Shown: positions 25,199-33,481, counted from the first letter of the stretch. The stretch: DNA of 51,356 nucleotides from CAYNYF01 sp964401385 (GCA_964401385.1 CAYNYF010000025.1:1-51356); one strand, 5' to 3'. Notes: generated by a model not told the origin, from the letters alone. Made by a program: numbers and translations.

Positions 25199-25299
25199 TG
25201 CGGCTTTCGGGCAGGGGGTCGGAAAAGGCAAAGCTGAAAGCTGGAAGCCAAACCCGAATTGCCCGCTGTTGGGCAAGTCGGTCCCGAAGGAGAGGTTGG

Positions 25300-26520
25300 T
25301 CATTTCGTCTCGGAAACCTTCTTCGTTGTGAGGGTCTTGAACGAAGAGATCTTCGGGCCGACCGTGAAAAGGTTCCCGCTGTCGGGGTCGAAGGCAAAGC
25401 GGGCCGCGCCCAAGGCCCTGGCGGAAACGTGGGCGGTAATCGTCAGAGCCCCGCTGGCGGAGTCACGGGTGAAGATCCCCAGGGCGGCGGGGCGATGATA
25501 GTACCCTTGCAGCGTGAGGAAGCAGCCGCTCTTGCCGTCGGTGGCGAAGGCGAACCGGTCGCCGCGGCTCCACGGCGGCCCGCCGAGCCCGCTGAAGGCC
25601 GGGGCCGCCTTGCCGCCCGCAAGCATCGTCAGCGTGCCTTTGTCCGCGTCGCGTCTCAGGAGACAGAACTTGTCGGGCGTCTTCTTGTCGGCCCAGCCGC
25701 CATTGAAGACATACAGGTGCCGGCCGTCGGGACTGAAGGGCAGGAGGCCGCTGGCCATTTGCAGGGTCGGCTGTAGGTCCAGGGCGGAGATGTAAGTGGG
25801 TTTCCCGGTCTTCGGGTCGCAGGCATAGGCGTCGACGCGCCCGGTGCCGTCCATCATGTACAGGTTCCGCCCGTCAGGCGAGAGCACCATGGGCCCGTAG
25901 CGATTCTTGGCATGGGTCGCCGTGCGTCCTTCCTCGACCGGCGTGCCGTCGGCATCGAAGCGGCACCAGACCAGCGTCGCGTCGCCGGCCATTTGATAGC
26001 TGCGGTTCTGATCGGGCGTCAGAACCCCCAGGCCGAGTTTCACCGGCAACTGCTTGCCCTTCAAGGTTAGTTTCCCGGTCTGCTTGTCTATGGCGTACCA
26101 CTGGAACAGCGGCGGGCCGTGGCTGCCCGCCCGCAGGTACAACATCGCGCTGCCGTCGGCTGGCCGCCGGATGGAGAGGATAACCCCCACGCCTCTCTCC
26201 GGGTCATGGTGGTTGAACGAGACCGCGCCCAGGTATTTCAGCTCCGCCGTCGTCGGGTCTCGTTCGAACTGAAGGACATACTCGGCCGTGCTGGCCGCGT
26301 ACACCCACTTCTCGTACACGGCCACGCCGTAACTCCATTGATTGCCCTGCGCCCAGGCGGGCTTGCCTGGATCGGGCTCGGGCAGGTTCTTGCCGGTGAA
26401 GGTCGTGACCGGGACGAGGGCGGGGACCGTCGTGGGTCGGCTGGTCACGGCTTCGGTGACCGCCTCGGCGGCCAGAAAAATGCCCACTGCCAGGGAAAGC
26501 ACCGTCATCCTCGCTTTCAT
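25300..26520 (-). CDS. Secreted beta-propeller (lactonase-like) protein
   Basis: I use the ATG at 26520, preceded by AAAGGAAA, giving 406 residues; the frame is open upstream but without a signal sequence. A signal peptide (MKARMTVLSLAVGIFLAAEA) is followed by a TSRPTTVP linker. Repeated beta-propeller blades follow, with motifs such as LSPDGRNLYMMDGTGRVDAY, FSPDGRHLYVFNGG and FAFDPDSGNLFTVG. The pattern resembles the lactonase/YVTN seven-blade family. Several such proteins have no proven enzymatic activity, so I do not assign 6-phosphogluconolactonase. An unusually long leader (about 190 bases) precedes it and carries the conserved element described at 26653-26748. Confidence 0.72.
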   Translation of the reverse strand: MKARMTVLSLAVGIFLAAEAVTEAVTSRPTTVPALVPVTTFTGKNLPEPDPGKPAWAQGNQWSYGVAVYEKWVYAASTAEYVLQFERDPTTAELKYLGAVSFNHHDPERGVGVILSIRRPADGSAMLYLRAGSHGPPLFQWYAIDKQTGKLTLKGKQLPVKLGLGVLTPDQNRSYQMAGDATLVWCRFDADGTPVEEGRTATHAKNRYGPMVLSPDGRNLYMMDGTGRVDAYACDPKTGKPTYISALDLQPTLQMASGLLPFSPDGRHLYVFNGGWADKKTPDKFCLLRRDADKGTLTMLAGGKAAPAFSGLGGPPWSRGDRFAFATDGKSGCFLTLQGYYHRPAALGIFTRDSASGALTITAHVSARALGAARFAFDPDSGNLFTVGPKISSFKTLTTKKVSETK

Positions 26521-26652
26521 TGCTTTCCTTTCGCCGTTAGCGATCCCGCATCCCGCGTCGGCGGTCCTCACGCGGGCGTCATTCGTTTCGTGCCGGATAC
26601 CCGCATCCCGCCACACTCTCAACCGGGTTGCGCCATCGCGGCTTGCCGCATG

Positions 26653-26714
26653 TGGTCAGTCATTCACCCGGGATTCCCCAGATAAACTCCAGCTCACGAC
26701 CAGCGTGGGCCTTT
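26653..26714 (-). promoter_or_regulatory. Conserved leader element, copy A
   Basis: Read on the minus strand downstream of the predicted start (about 26714), the segment contains TTATCTGGGGAA (26685-26674). The same 12 bases occur at the same distance from the -10 box at 39.2 kb. It sits in a potential hairpin (GGATT with AACTCC, one bulged base) enclosed by TGGTC (26653-26657) and GACCA (26698-26702). This could be an RNA structure or a protein site; nothing known was recognised. Confidence 0.4.
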
Positions 26715-26720
26715 TCGAGG

Positions 26721-26748
26721 ATTCTATCGCGGTCTCGGAGACCGACAA
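26721..26748 (-). promoter_or_regulatory. Candidate promoter with palindromic spacer, copy A
   Basis: On the minus strand TTGTCG (26748-26743) and TAGAAT (26726-26721) are 16 bp apart. The spacer holds a palindrome GTCTC-C-GAGAC centred on its sixth base, a good operator candidate. It would drive the beta-propeller gene starting at 26520. The spacing and the palindrome position are the same in copy B at 39215-39242. Confidence 0.45.
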
Positions 26749-26844
26749 ACTCTTTCCGGGCTCCGGCAAGGGGCATTGGGCCCCGTCTGGACGTGGTGCT
26801 GCCCGCATCCGAGCACCTCGTCGAGTTGGCGATACGGCAGCAGG

Positions 26845-27666
26845 CTACGGTCCCGCCGGCGGCGGGTTGGCCATGGTGAAGCCCATCCAACTGGCGAAGT
26901 CCGGGCAGGTCCAGCGGACGGTGTAGCCGTCGAGTCGCCGCCCGTCGAAGACGCGAAGGTCGGCCCCGTCGGCGTGCTCGGTGTGCTTGAAGGTCAGCTC
27001 CACCACGGCCGGGCTGCCCAAATCCAGCGGCCTGGCCCTGCCGGTCCTCTTGACGGCCTCGGCCGCGCCCTCGCGGATCAGTTCCGTCGACTTCTCCGGC
27101 GAAAGACAGGTGGCCCCGTGCCGGGCGTGGCCCTGCTTGACGCAGACGGTGACGGTCTCCGGCCCGAACAGCTCCCTCGCCTCGGCGCAGAGCTTGTCGT
27201 CGCCGCTGACCATGATCACCGGCACGCCCATCGCCCCGGCCAGGGCACCGTCGATGCCGATCTCGCCGATCTCCCGGCCGTTGACCTTCAGCCGGAACCA
27301 ACTGGCGCTGCTCATGGTGTGCTCCAGGACCGCGTGCAGCGTGCCCGCCCGGGCGTGATAGCCCAGCAGGATCAGCCCGTCCACGCTGTCGTCCAGACCC
27401 ACCCAGCGGACCATGTTGGCGCCGCTGCCGCGGAGGTACCTCGCGGCCGGGTGCAGCTTGGGCAGCGGGGCGTTGAACGATTGGTAGTGATTGTCCCAGA
27501 CGATGATCTCCTCCACGCCGGCGGCCACCAGCCCGCCCACGGCGGCGTTGATGTCGCCGACCATCAGCTCCAGGCCCTCGGCCCGCAGCCGCCCGTCGCC
27601 GATCGTCTGCTCGCGGCGGCAGATGCCGCTGATGCCTTCCATGTCCACGCCCATCATGATCTTCAT
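26845..27666 (-). CDS. M55-family D-aminopeptidase (DppA-like)
   Basis: This 273-residue cytoplasmic zinc peptidase has the DppA zinc ligands at nearly the same positions as the Bacillus enzyme: Asp8 and Glu10 (GVDMEGISG), His60 (WDNHYQSFN) and His104 (GYHARAG). A further His (EHTMSS, residue 116) and Glu (GEIGIDGA) complete the site. M55 peptidases remove D-amino acids, chiefly D-Ala, from small peptides, which links to peptidoglycan peptide recycling. AAGGAGAA precedes the ATG. It lies 155 bp downstream of the three-paralogue cluster on the same strand, apparently with its own promoter. The specific substrate is not shown. Confidence 0.88.
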   Translation of the reverse strand: MKIMMGVDMEGISGICRREQTIGDGRLRAEGLELMVGDINAAVGGLVAAGVEEIIVWDNHYQSFNAPLPKLHPAARYLRGSGANMVRWVGLDDSVDGLILLGYHARAGTLHAVLEHTMSSASWFRLKVNGREIGEIGIDGALAGAMGVPVIMVSGDDKLCAEARELFGPETVTVCVKQGHARHGATCLSPEKSTELIREGAAEAVKRTGRARPLDLGSPAVVELTFKHTEHADGADLRVFDGRRLDGYTVRWTCPDFASWMGFTMANPPPAGP

Positions 27667-27708
27667 GCCCGTTCTCCTTGCCTGTTTGCCCTCGCGGGCG
27701 GGCAGCAT

Positions 27709-27736
27709 ATCATATTTCCGCGGCGACGGGCAAAAG
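27709..27736 (-). promoter_or_regulatory. Candidate promoter of the M55 gene
   Basis: On the minus strand CTTTTG (27736-27731) and TATGAT (27714-27709) are 16 bp apart, with a leader of about 36 bases to the ATG. The -35 lies in the loop of a seven-base-pair palindrome (27722-27728 with 27740-27746). A further hairpin, GGCCCAC/GTGGGCC (27763-27788), stands upstream and may end the transcript of the preceding gene. Confidence 0.35.
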
Positions 27737-27821
27737 CATCGTCGCCCGCCGGCGGCAGCGCGGGCCCACTGAGCGCGGGCGGTGGGCCGCTGGCCTGATG
27801 AGAATGCTCGCCGAAGAGGGG

Positions 27822-29099
27822 CTATGACTTTGGCTGTGTCGCCGCCGGGGACAGCTCTTTCAGCAGCGCCTTCGCCCGCGCGCCGGCCGGGGTGGCGCCG
27901 TAATCGAGCACGATCCTGCGGAGCATTTCCACCGCCTTTTCCGTCAGGGCGTTGGCGAGGTACAGCTTGGCCATCTCCAGCCGCTTGGCCGCGGTCGACT
28001 CGGGCGTGCGCGGGGCGGTGGTGGTCTTCAGCGGCGGCATGCGCTCGGCCACCGGCGTGACCACGCCGTCCACGGCCGGCGGGTCCCAGCGGAAGCTCGG
28101 CTCCACCGATGCCAGCACCTTCTCGACCTCGGCGCGGAGTTTCCTCAGATCGAAAGCCTTGCGCTTCATGATCGCCAGGGCGGCCCGGACGTCCCGGGCG
28201 GCCTGATTGGCTTTGGTCTCGGCCTGGTCCAGAGCCTGCTCCGCGTCGCGGATGCGGGCGCGCAGCATCGCCCGGCGTCTGAACCCCCTGAGTGACTCCT
28301 CGCCCAACAGCTCCAGGGCGCCCAACTGGCCCTTGAGCCGTCCGACGGTTCGCTTGCGGAGCTTGATCTCGTCGTTGAGGTCGCGCAGCTTGCGGTCGGC
28401 CTCCTCCGCCTCCTGGCGGGCGGCCTGTCCCTCCGCTTCCACGATGGTGATCTTGCTCTCGACCTTGGCGGCCTCCTCGTCGCGCCGGGCGTAGGCGGCG
28501 CTGACCCTGGCGTAGGCATCGACGAAAGGCTGGCGCTCGCCCAGGTCCTTCTTGAGCCGTTCGATCAGTCGCATGTTGGCGTCGGAGAGCTTCGGCGGCT
28601 TGGGCTGGCCCTGGTACCAGGCGATCAACTGCCCGACGTTGTTGAGGATGGAAGGATCGCCGCCGGCCAGCCGCCCCGCCCGGATGCTCGCCACCAGCGC
28701 GTCTGCCAGCTTGCCCTTCTTGCCTTGCAGACACCCCAGCACGCCCCAGGCGGTGCCGTTTTCCGGCTGGATCCTGACGAGCGTCTGGGCCGGAAAGTAC
28801 GCAAGCTGCGGCTGGCCGAGCTGGAGCATCCGCCGCATGTGGGCGTTGTGGAGTTCGACGTTGAGCCGATCGACCGCGCAGCCGCGGGCGTAGGCGGTGA
28901 TGGCCTCGCGCGGGTGGGCGGCCTGCCGGACCTGGGCGATGAACTCGGCCACGCGCCTGGCCGGGCGGGTCGTGGCGGGCTGACTCGCGGGCGGCGCCGC
29001 CGGGCGGGTCTGGGCGTCCTTCGCCGGCTCGGCCCGGACCGGCAGCACTGCCCCGATCAGAGCCGCCGCGATCATCGTCGCCGTCGCTCGTCTGCTCAT
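27822..29099 (-). CDS. Secreted tandem-paralogue family protein, member 1
   Basis: The function is not recognised. I use the ATG at 29099 (425 residues, GGGGAAAG upstream); an ATG 15 bases earlier lacks a ribosome site. A signal peptide is followed by a Pro/Thr linker with ASQPATTRP. Residues 50-180 are TPR-like, with the family motifs AYARGCAVD, HMRRMLQLG, NGTAWGVLG and NNVGQLIAWY. A long coiled coil (about 190-325) follows, then RWDPPAVDGVVT. The C-terminal TPR-like helices (KRLEMAKLYLANALTEKAVEML) end in ATQPKS. It lies 29 bp after member 2 and shares its whole architecture. A periplasmic structural role is a guess. Confidence 0.75.
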   Translation of the reverse strand: MSRRATATMIAAALIGAVLPVRAEPAKDAQTRPAAPPASQPATTRPARRVAEFIAQVRQAAHPREAITAYARGCAVDRLNVELHNAHMRRMLQLGQPQLAYFPAQTLVRIQPENGTAWGVLGCLQGKKGKLADALVASIRAGRLAGGDPSILNNVGQLIAWYQGQPKPPKLSDANMRLIERLKKDLGERQPFVDAYARVSAAYARRDEEAAKVESKITIVEAEGQAARQEAEEADRKLRDLNDEIKLRKRTVGRLKGQLGALELLGEESLRGFRRRAMLRARIRDAEQALDQAETKANQAARDVRAALAIMKRKAFDLRKLRAEVEKVLASVEPSFRWDPPAVDGVVTPVAERMPPLKTTTAPRTPESTAAKRLEMAKLYLANALTEKAVEMLRRIVLDYGATPAGARAKALLKELSPAATQPKS

Positions 29100-29128
29100 C
29101 GCCGCTTTCCCCATTCGCCCGAGTGAGG

Positions 29129-30403
29129 CTACTTGGCCGCCTTCAGCCCCGCCAGCAGCACCCTGGCCTCTTCGGCCGCCTTGGTGGCGCCATAGGTCTT
29201 GACGATCTCGCCGAGGATCTGCGCCGCCCGCTCGCGGAGGTCGTTCCGGACGTACAGCCTGGCCATGTCCAGCCGCTTCTCGGCCGCGGATTCGGGGTCT
29301 TCGGGGACGGACCCCTCTTCGGCCGGCGGCGGCGGGAGGTGATCGATCTCGTCGGTGACGACGCCGTCGACGGCCGGCGGATCCCAGCGGAAGCGGGCGG
29401 TCACCCGCGCCATCGCCTGCCGCCGCAGCTTCCGCAACTGCTCCAGTTGGCCGCGCTTGGCCTTCAGGTCCCGCAGGATGCCCTCGCCCTGGCGGCGGAG
29501 GCTGCGGATCTTCAGCTTCAGCTCGTCGATCACTCGCTCCTGCTGGCGGATGCGGAGGCGTGTGTCCGCGCTATAGGGGTTGCGCCAGCGGTAATACACG
29601 GATCGCCCGGAGGGGTCGACGTAGTAGCCGCCGTAGGTGTAGTAAAGGTCGCGACGGAGGCTGTCGATCACGTCCTCGGTGTATTCAATCTCGTCGTTGA
29701 GGTCGCGTATCTTGCGGTCGATCTCCAGGACCAACTGTTCCAGGGCGACCGCGTCGGCGTCGGTCGCGGCGATCTTCTCGTCGAACTGCTCGCCCAGCCC
29801 GGCCTGGGCCTTGTAGGCCTTCTGGACAGCGGCGTAGGCCTTGGCGAAAGGCGCGCGCTTGCCGAGGGCGGCTCGGCTGCGGTCCAGGGCGCGCTTGGCC
29901 CGGTCGGGTATCTTCGGCAGGTCGAGTTCGAAATCGTACCAGGCGGCCAGTTGCCCGGCGTTGTGCAGGATGGACGGGTCCTCCCCGGCCAGCTCCGCCG
30001 CCCGCATCGTCGCCGCCAGCGCCTTCCCCAGCTCTTCCCGCCGGCCGTGCACGTAGCCGACCACCCCCCACGCCGTGCCGTTGTCCGGCTGGATCGCCGC
30101 CAGCACCCGGGCCGGGTAGTAGGCGATCTTCGGTAGCCCGAACTGGAGCATCCGCCGCATGTACGCGTCGTGGATCTCCGGCCGGCTGCGGTCGATCGCA
30201 CAGCCGCGGGCGTAGGCGGACATGGCCTGACGGGGGTGGGTCGCTTCCCGGATGGCCTGGATGAGCCTGGCCAACCGTTCCGCCCGATCGCGGTCTGGCC
30301 GGACGGGCGCGTCCGCCGCGGCGGCGGGCGGATCAGCCGGCGCCGAAGCGCCCAGCAGCGGCAGCAGGGCGAGGCTGATCGCAAGTGAGGCGGCGTGTTT
30401 CAT
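29129..30403 (-). CDS. Secreted tandem-paralogue family protein, member 2
   Basis: Paralogue of the previous gene, 424 residues, start supported by GGGGAGG. It has a signal peptide ending near ASAPAD. The TPR-like block carries AYARGCAID, YMRRMLQFG, NGTAWGVVG and HNAGQLAAWYD. Two coiled-coil arms are separated by a Tyr-rich insert (YYTYGGYYVDPSGRSVYYRW, about residues 254-273). RWDPPAVDGVVT precedes a C-terminal helical pair. The Tyr-rich insert is absent from member 1 but recalls the Tyr-rich block of member 3. It is encoded 163 bp after member 3 and just before member 1, so the three form a probable operon. No catalytic motif is visible. Confidence 0.75.
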   Translation of the reverse strand: MKHAASLAISLALLPLLGASAPADPPAAAADAPVRPDRDRAERLARLIQAIREATHPRQAMSAYARGCAIDRSRPEIHDAYMRRMLQFGLPKIAYYPARVLAAIQPDNGTAWGVVGYVHGRREELGKALAATMRAAELAGEDPSILHNAGQLAAWYDFELDLPKIPDRAKRALDRSRAALGKRAPFAKAYAAVQKAYKAQAGLGEQFDEKIAATDADAVALEQLVLEIDRKIRDLNDEIEYTEDVIDSLRRDLYYTYGGYYVDPSGRSVYYRWRNPYSADTRLRIRQQERVIDELKLKIRSLRRQGEGILRDLKAKRGQLEQLRKLRRQAMARVTARFRWDPPAVDGVVTDEIDHLPPPPAEEGSVPEDPESAAEKRLDMARLYVRNDLRERAAQILGEIVKTYGATKAAEEARVLLAGLKAAK

Positions 30404-30566
30404 CTCGGCCTCCCCAGCACGTCGATCGCAGGTTTCGCTCCTGTCTCATCATATCGTCCCGCGGCGGACGCGCCCACAGGGAATGTATCCCGGCCGCGCC
30501 GCCAAGAGCCGCTCGCCCGCAAGGCCGCGTACGAGCCCTTGCCGCCGGCATCTGCGGCACTCGGCG

Positions 30567-32411
30567 TCAGCGCCGGCGGGCCTGCCTGCGGCGCTCGGAG
30601 CCGCCGCGGTCGCGGACTTCCCGGTCGTCGGAGCGCGTCGTCGGCCGGGGCCGAGCGGGCGTGGTTGCCCGCACCGACGGACGTGGCCGAGCGGGGAGGC
30701 TTCGCCTGCCAATCACAGGCCGGGCGGAGCCGGACCTCGCTCGCAGAAGCCGCTCCGCCGCCAGCCGCGGAAGAACCTGACTGGGAGTTCGCAGGGCGCG
30801 GAGGCGCTCGCTTGGGCTTGGGATGCTCCGTAGCGACCGCGTCGGGGTTCTGATTGCAGGCCTCGGGCGTTCGACCGGCGCTCTGGTCCGCACGGACGGC
30901 CGGGGCCGAGCGGGCGTGGTTGCGCGCGGGGTCGGGCGCGGCCGAGCGGGCGTGGTTGTCCGCACCGACGGGCGTGGTCGGTCGGGCGTGATTGTCCGCA
31001 AGGAGGGGCGTCGCCGAGTGGGCGTGGTTGCGCGCGGGGTCGGGCGCGGCCGGTCAGGCGTGGTTGCCCGCGCTGACGGGCGGGGCCGAGCGGGCGTGGT
31101 TGCGCGCGGGGTCGGGCGCGGCCGAGCGGGCGTGGTTGTCCGCACCGACGGGCGTGGTCGGTCGGGCGTGATTGTCCGCAAGGAGGGGCGTCGCCGAGTG
31201 GGCGTGGTTGCGCGCGGGGTCGGGCGCGGCCGGTCAGGCGTGGTTGCCCGCGCTGACGGGCGGGGCCGAGCGGGGCGGGACCGAGTTGGCGTGGTTGACC
31301 GCACCGATGGCCGGGGCCAAGGGGGGCGGGGCCGAGCGGGCGTGGTTGACCGCACCGACGGACGCGGCCGCCCCGGCAGACCGTGGTCAACCCGCGCCGG
31401 CCTGGGGCGACCCACGATGGTCGTCCGCCTGCCGGGCAGGCCGCCGATCGACCCATGAACGCTGAACTTCGATCCGCTGTAGCCGAAGTAAATCGAACGA
31501 TGCCGGGGAGTGACCACGAGCCTGCCGTACAGGGACTTCTGATTGCGCGGGGTGACGATCAGCCGCCCCGGTCGCCGGTCGCGCCGATGGTCACGCCATA
31601 AGTGGTGGAACCAGTGCCAGTGGACGAACAGCGGGTAGCCGTAATACGCCGACCCGCGGAAACCGTAGAAGTACGGATAGTAGCCGTAGTAGCTGATGGA
31701 GAGACCGTACCGCGGCTCCAGGATGTAGCTGCGCTCCTCCCGGAGTTCTTCTTGCCGGCGGTCCAGCTCCTCGATCAACTTGCGGATGCGCTCTTCCCTT
31801 TCCCTGGCCGCGGTGGCGGCGCCGGCGAGGTGCTCGGGGACAAAGACGGTTTCGCGGTCGGCCTGCTCGAAGAAGGCCTCGGCCGCCTGGTAGGCCTTGT
31901 CGAAGGCCTCCTGCCTGGCGAGCTTCGGTCGGAGCTTTTCCAGGGCTTTCCGCACCGCCTTGGGAATCTCGTCCTTGTCGGCCTCGTGGTCGTACCAGGC
32001 GACCAACTGGCCGGCGACGTCCAGGATGAAGGGATCGTCGCGTTTCAGCCTGGCCGCCTTGACCGCGGCCGGCAGGGCCTGCTCGAACTCGCCGCGGCGG
32101 GCGTGCATGTGGGCGACGGCCGCCCAGGCCAGGGCGTTGTCCCCGTCCAGCTTCACCAGCAGACCGGCCGGGTGGTAGGCCAGCTCCGGCAGGTCCAGGG
32201 CCAGCATCCGCCGCATGTACGCGTCGTGCAGCTTGGCGCTGTTGGGAAACTCAGCCGCCGCCCGGGCGTAGGCCATCGTCACCAGGGTGGGGTTCAGCTC
32301 CTGCTGGATCGTCCGGATGGCCGATTTGAGGCGGGCCGGCGGCTCGCCGGCAAGCCCGCTAACCGATCCCAGAAACAGTATTCCGATTGCGAGAATGCCC
32401 ATGGTTCGCAT
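30567..32411 (-). CDS. Secreted tandem-paralogue family protein, member 3, with Arg/Pro repeat tail
   Basis: The longest family member, 614 residues. After a signal peptide, the first 200 residues carry the family pattern (AYARAAAEFP, YMRRMLALDLP, DVAGQLVAWYD) and a short coiled coil. A Tyr/Phe/Trp/His-rich block (about 232-272, including YYGYYPYFYG) follows. From about residue 345 the protein is an extreme Arg/Pro/Thr repeat of 12-residue units such as RPRPSVRTTTPA, reaching almost to the end. The strongly basic tail could bind polyanions or the cell wall; this is inference. The RWDPPAVDGVVT segment of the other two members is missing, so the tail may have replaced the family C-terminus. Confidence 0.72.
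   Translation of the reverse strand: MRTMGILAIGILFLGSVSGLAGEPPARLKSAIRTIQQELNPTLVTMAYARAAAEFPNSAKLHDAYMRRMLALDLPELAYHPAGLLVKLDGDNALAWAAVAHMHARRGEFEQALPAAVKAARLKRDDPFILDVAGQLVAWYDHEADKDEIPKAVRKALEKLRPKLARQEAFDKAYQAAEAFFEQADRETVFVPEHLAGAATAAREREERIRKLIEELDRRQEELREERSYILEPRYGLSISYYGYYPYFYGFRGSAYYGYPLFVHWHWFHHLWRDHRRDRRPGRLIVTPRNQKSLYGRLVVTPRHRSIYFGYSGSKFSVHGSIGGLPGRRTTIVGRPRPARVDHGLPGRPRPSVRSTTPARPRPPWPRPSVRSTTPTRSRPARPRPSARATTPDRPRPTPRATTPTRRRPSLRTITPDRPRPSVRTTTPARPRPTPRATTPARPRPSARATTPDRPRPTPRATTPTRRRPSLRTITPDRPRPSVRTTTPARPRPTPRATTPARPRPSVRTRAPVERPRPAIRTPTRSLRSIPSPSERLRALRTPSQVLPRLAAERLLRARSGSARPVIGRRSLPARPRPSVRATTPARPRPTTRSDDREVRDRGGSERRRQARRR
30901..31274. repeat. 180-bp perfect tandem duplication made of 36-bp units
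   Basis: Bases 30901-31094 are identical to 31081-31274, an exact shift of 180 bp (five 36-bp units, 60 codons). Each 36-bp unit encodes 12 residues in the basic tail of member 3. The identity, including synonymous positions, points to a very recent duplication. Less perfect 36-bp units flank it on both sides. It lies inside a coding frame and has no spacers, so it is not a CRISPR array. Confidence 0.95.
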
Positions 32412-32453
32412 GGCGATCTCCAGTCCATTTCGACTTCCGTGCTCTCCGTTACC

Positions 32454-32482
32454 ATTCTAGCTGCCCGGCGGCCGGACGTCCA
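32454..32482 (-). promoter_or_regulatory. Candidate promoter of the three-paralogue cluster
   Basis: On the minus strand TGGACG (32482-32477) and TAGAAT (32459-32454) are 17 bp apart, giving a leader of about 36 bases to the ATG at 32411 with a GGAGA site. It is divergent from the pabA/trpG promoter about 30 bp away. Confidence 0.45.
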
Positions 32483-32508
32483 CGCGCGCCGGCGCGGGCA
32501 GGCCCGCC

Positions 32509-32538
32509 TTGACCTGCGCCCGGCCGGGCTGCTACCAT
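32509..32538 (+). promoter_or_regulatory. Candidate promoter of pabA/trpG (leaderless)
   Basis: TTGACC (32509-32514, five of six consensus) and TACCAT (32533-32538) are 18 bp apart. The GTG start codon at 32545 begins only six bases after the -10 box, so the mRNA would start at the start codon. No ribosome site could precede it. Confidence 0.5.
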
Positions 32539-32544
32539 ACTCTC

Positions 32545-33144
32545 GTGATCGTCGTCGTCGACAACTACGACAGCTTCACCTACAACTTGGTGCAGCGGAT
32601 CGGGGAGCTGCAAGCCCGCCGGGGCGGCCAGGCCGCCGCGGGCCAGGAGATCCGCGTCTTCCGCAACGACGTGACCACGGCCGAGGCCGTGGAGGCCGAG
32701 TGCAAGCCCACGCACCTGCTCATCTCCCCCGGCCCGTGCACGCCCGACAAGGCCGGGGAAAGCATGAACTTCATCCGGCATTTCCACGGCAAGATCCCCA
32801 TCCTGGGGGTGTGCCTGGGGCATCAGTGCATCGGGCAGGTCTTCGGCGGCAAGATCGTCCGGGCGGGGCGGCTCATGCACGGAAAGACCAGCGAAATCCG
32901 CCACGACGGCAAGGGCGTCTACGCCGGCCTGCCCAACCCGTTCGTGGCCACGCGGTATCACAGCCTGATTCTGGACCCGGCCGGGCTGGACCCGGACTTC
33001 GAGCATACCGCCTGGACCACCGACCAGAACGAGCTGATGGGCATCCGCTCGCGGACCCACCCGACCGAGGGCGTGCAGTTCCACCCGGAGAGCTTCCTCA
33101 CCGACGTCGGCCACCAACTGCTGGCCAACTTCCTGAAGCTGTGA
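32545..33144 (+). CDS. Aminodeoxychorismate/anthranilate synthase glutamine amidotransferase subunit
   Basis: This class I glutamine amidotransferase frees ammonia from glutamine for 4-amino-4-deoxychorismate or anthranilate synthesis. The 199-residue product starts at a GTG and reads MIVVVDNYDSFTYNLVQ, the exact family N-terminus; upstream codons in the open frame do not fit. It has the nucleophile Cys in GVCLGHQCIGQ, the oxyanion segment ISPGPCTPDKAG, and the His-Glu pair in QFHPESFLT. PabA and TrpG cannot be told apart by sequence alone, and one protein often serves both. No synthase partner (pabB/trpE) is in the window. It is preceded by a -10 box only six bases away. Confidence 0.92.
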   Translation: MIVVVDNYDSFTYNLVQRIGELQARRGGQAAAGQEIRVFRNDVTTAEAVEAECKPTHLLISPGPCTPDKAGESMNFIRHFHGKIPILGVCLGHQCIGQVFGGKIVRAGRLMHGKTSEIRHDGKGVYAGLPNPFVATRYHSLILDPAGLDPDFEHTAWTTDQNELMGIRSRTHPTEGVQFHPESFLTDVGHQLLANFLKL

Positions 33145-33481
33145 GGCCGGACGGATGCGGCCCACGCACAGAGTCCCCGGCCGGCGGACGGCCCGTTCCT
33201 TTACCATAGTCTCCACGCTTGTATTGTTGCCCGGGCGGCCGGTGAGGTTACAGGCGCCGCGAAAAAGCCTTTTTACGCATGGCCGCGGCCCGGGCGGGAT
33301 GCGGTGATAAGTCTTTGCGGCGCCAAAGCCTCCGGCGGCCCGGGGCGTGCCGGAATTTCCGCCTGCCGGGAGGGCGAATTCCCGGCCGCCAGCCGCTTTC
33401 CCGCCGGGGGGCCTTCAGCGCCGAAGCTCGCCAGGAGCAGGCGGCGCTCACTTCGGCGTGCGGACGGGCGGGGGGAAATGG
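33145..33481. other. Intergenic region, no gene seen
   Basis: This GC-rich stretch between pabA/trpG and the metallophosphatase gene shows no supported coding region. It has a short AAAAAGCCTTTTT near-palindrome around 33261-33274 and several GGCCGG-type clusters. The promoter of the next gene starts at its right end. Confidence 0.4.

Noticed and set aside
30901..31274. Regular 36-bp repeats that could be taken for a CRISPR array
   Set aside because: Units are directly adjacent with no unique spacers, and they are in frame within a continuous coding region (minus strand) encoding RPRP-type repeats.
30823..31458. 211-codon plus-strand frame of Gly/Arg/Val repeats
   Set aside because: It is the reverse-strand reading of the Arg/Pro repeat tail of member 3, which has a signal peptide and paralogues to support it.
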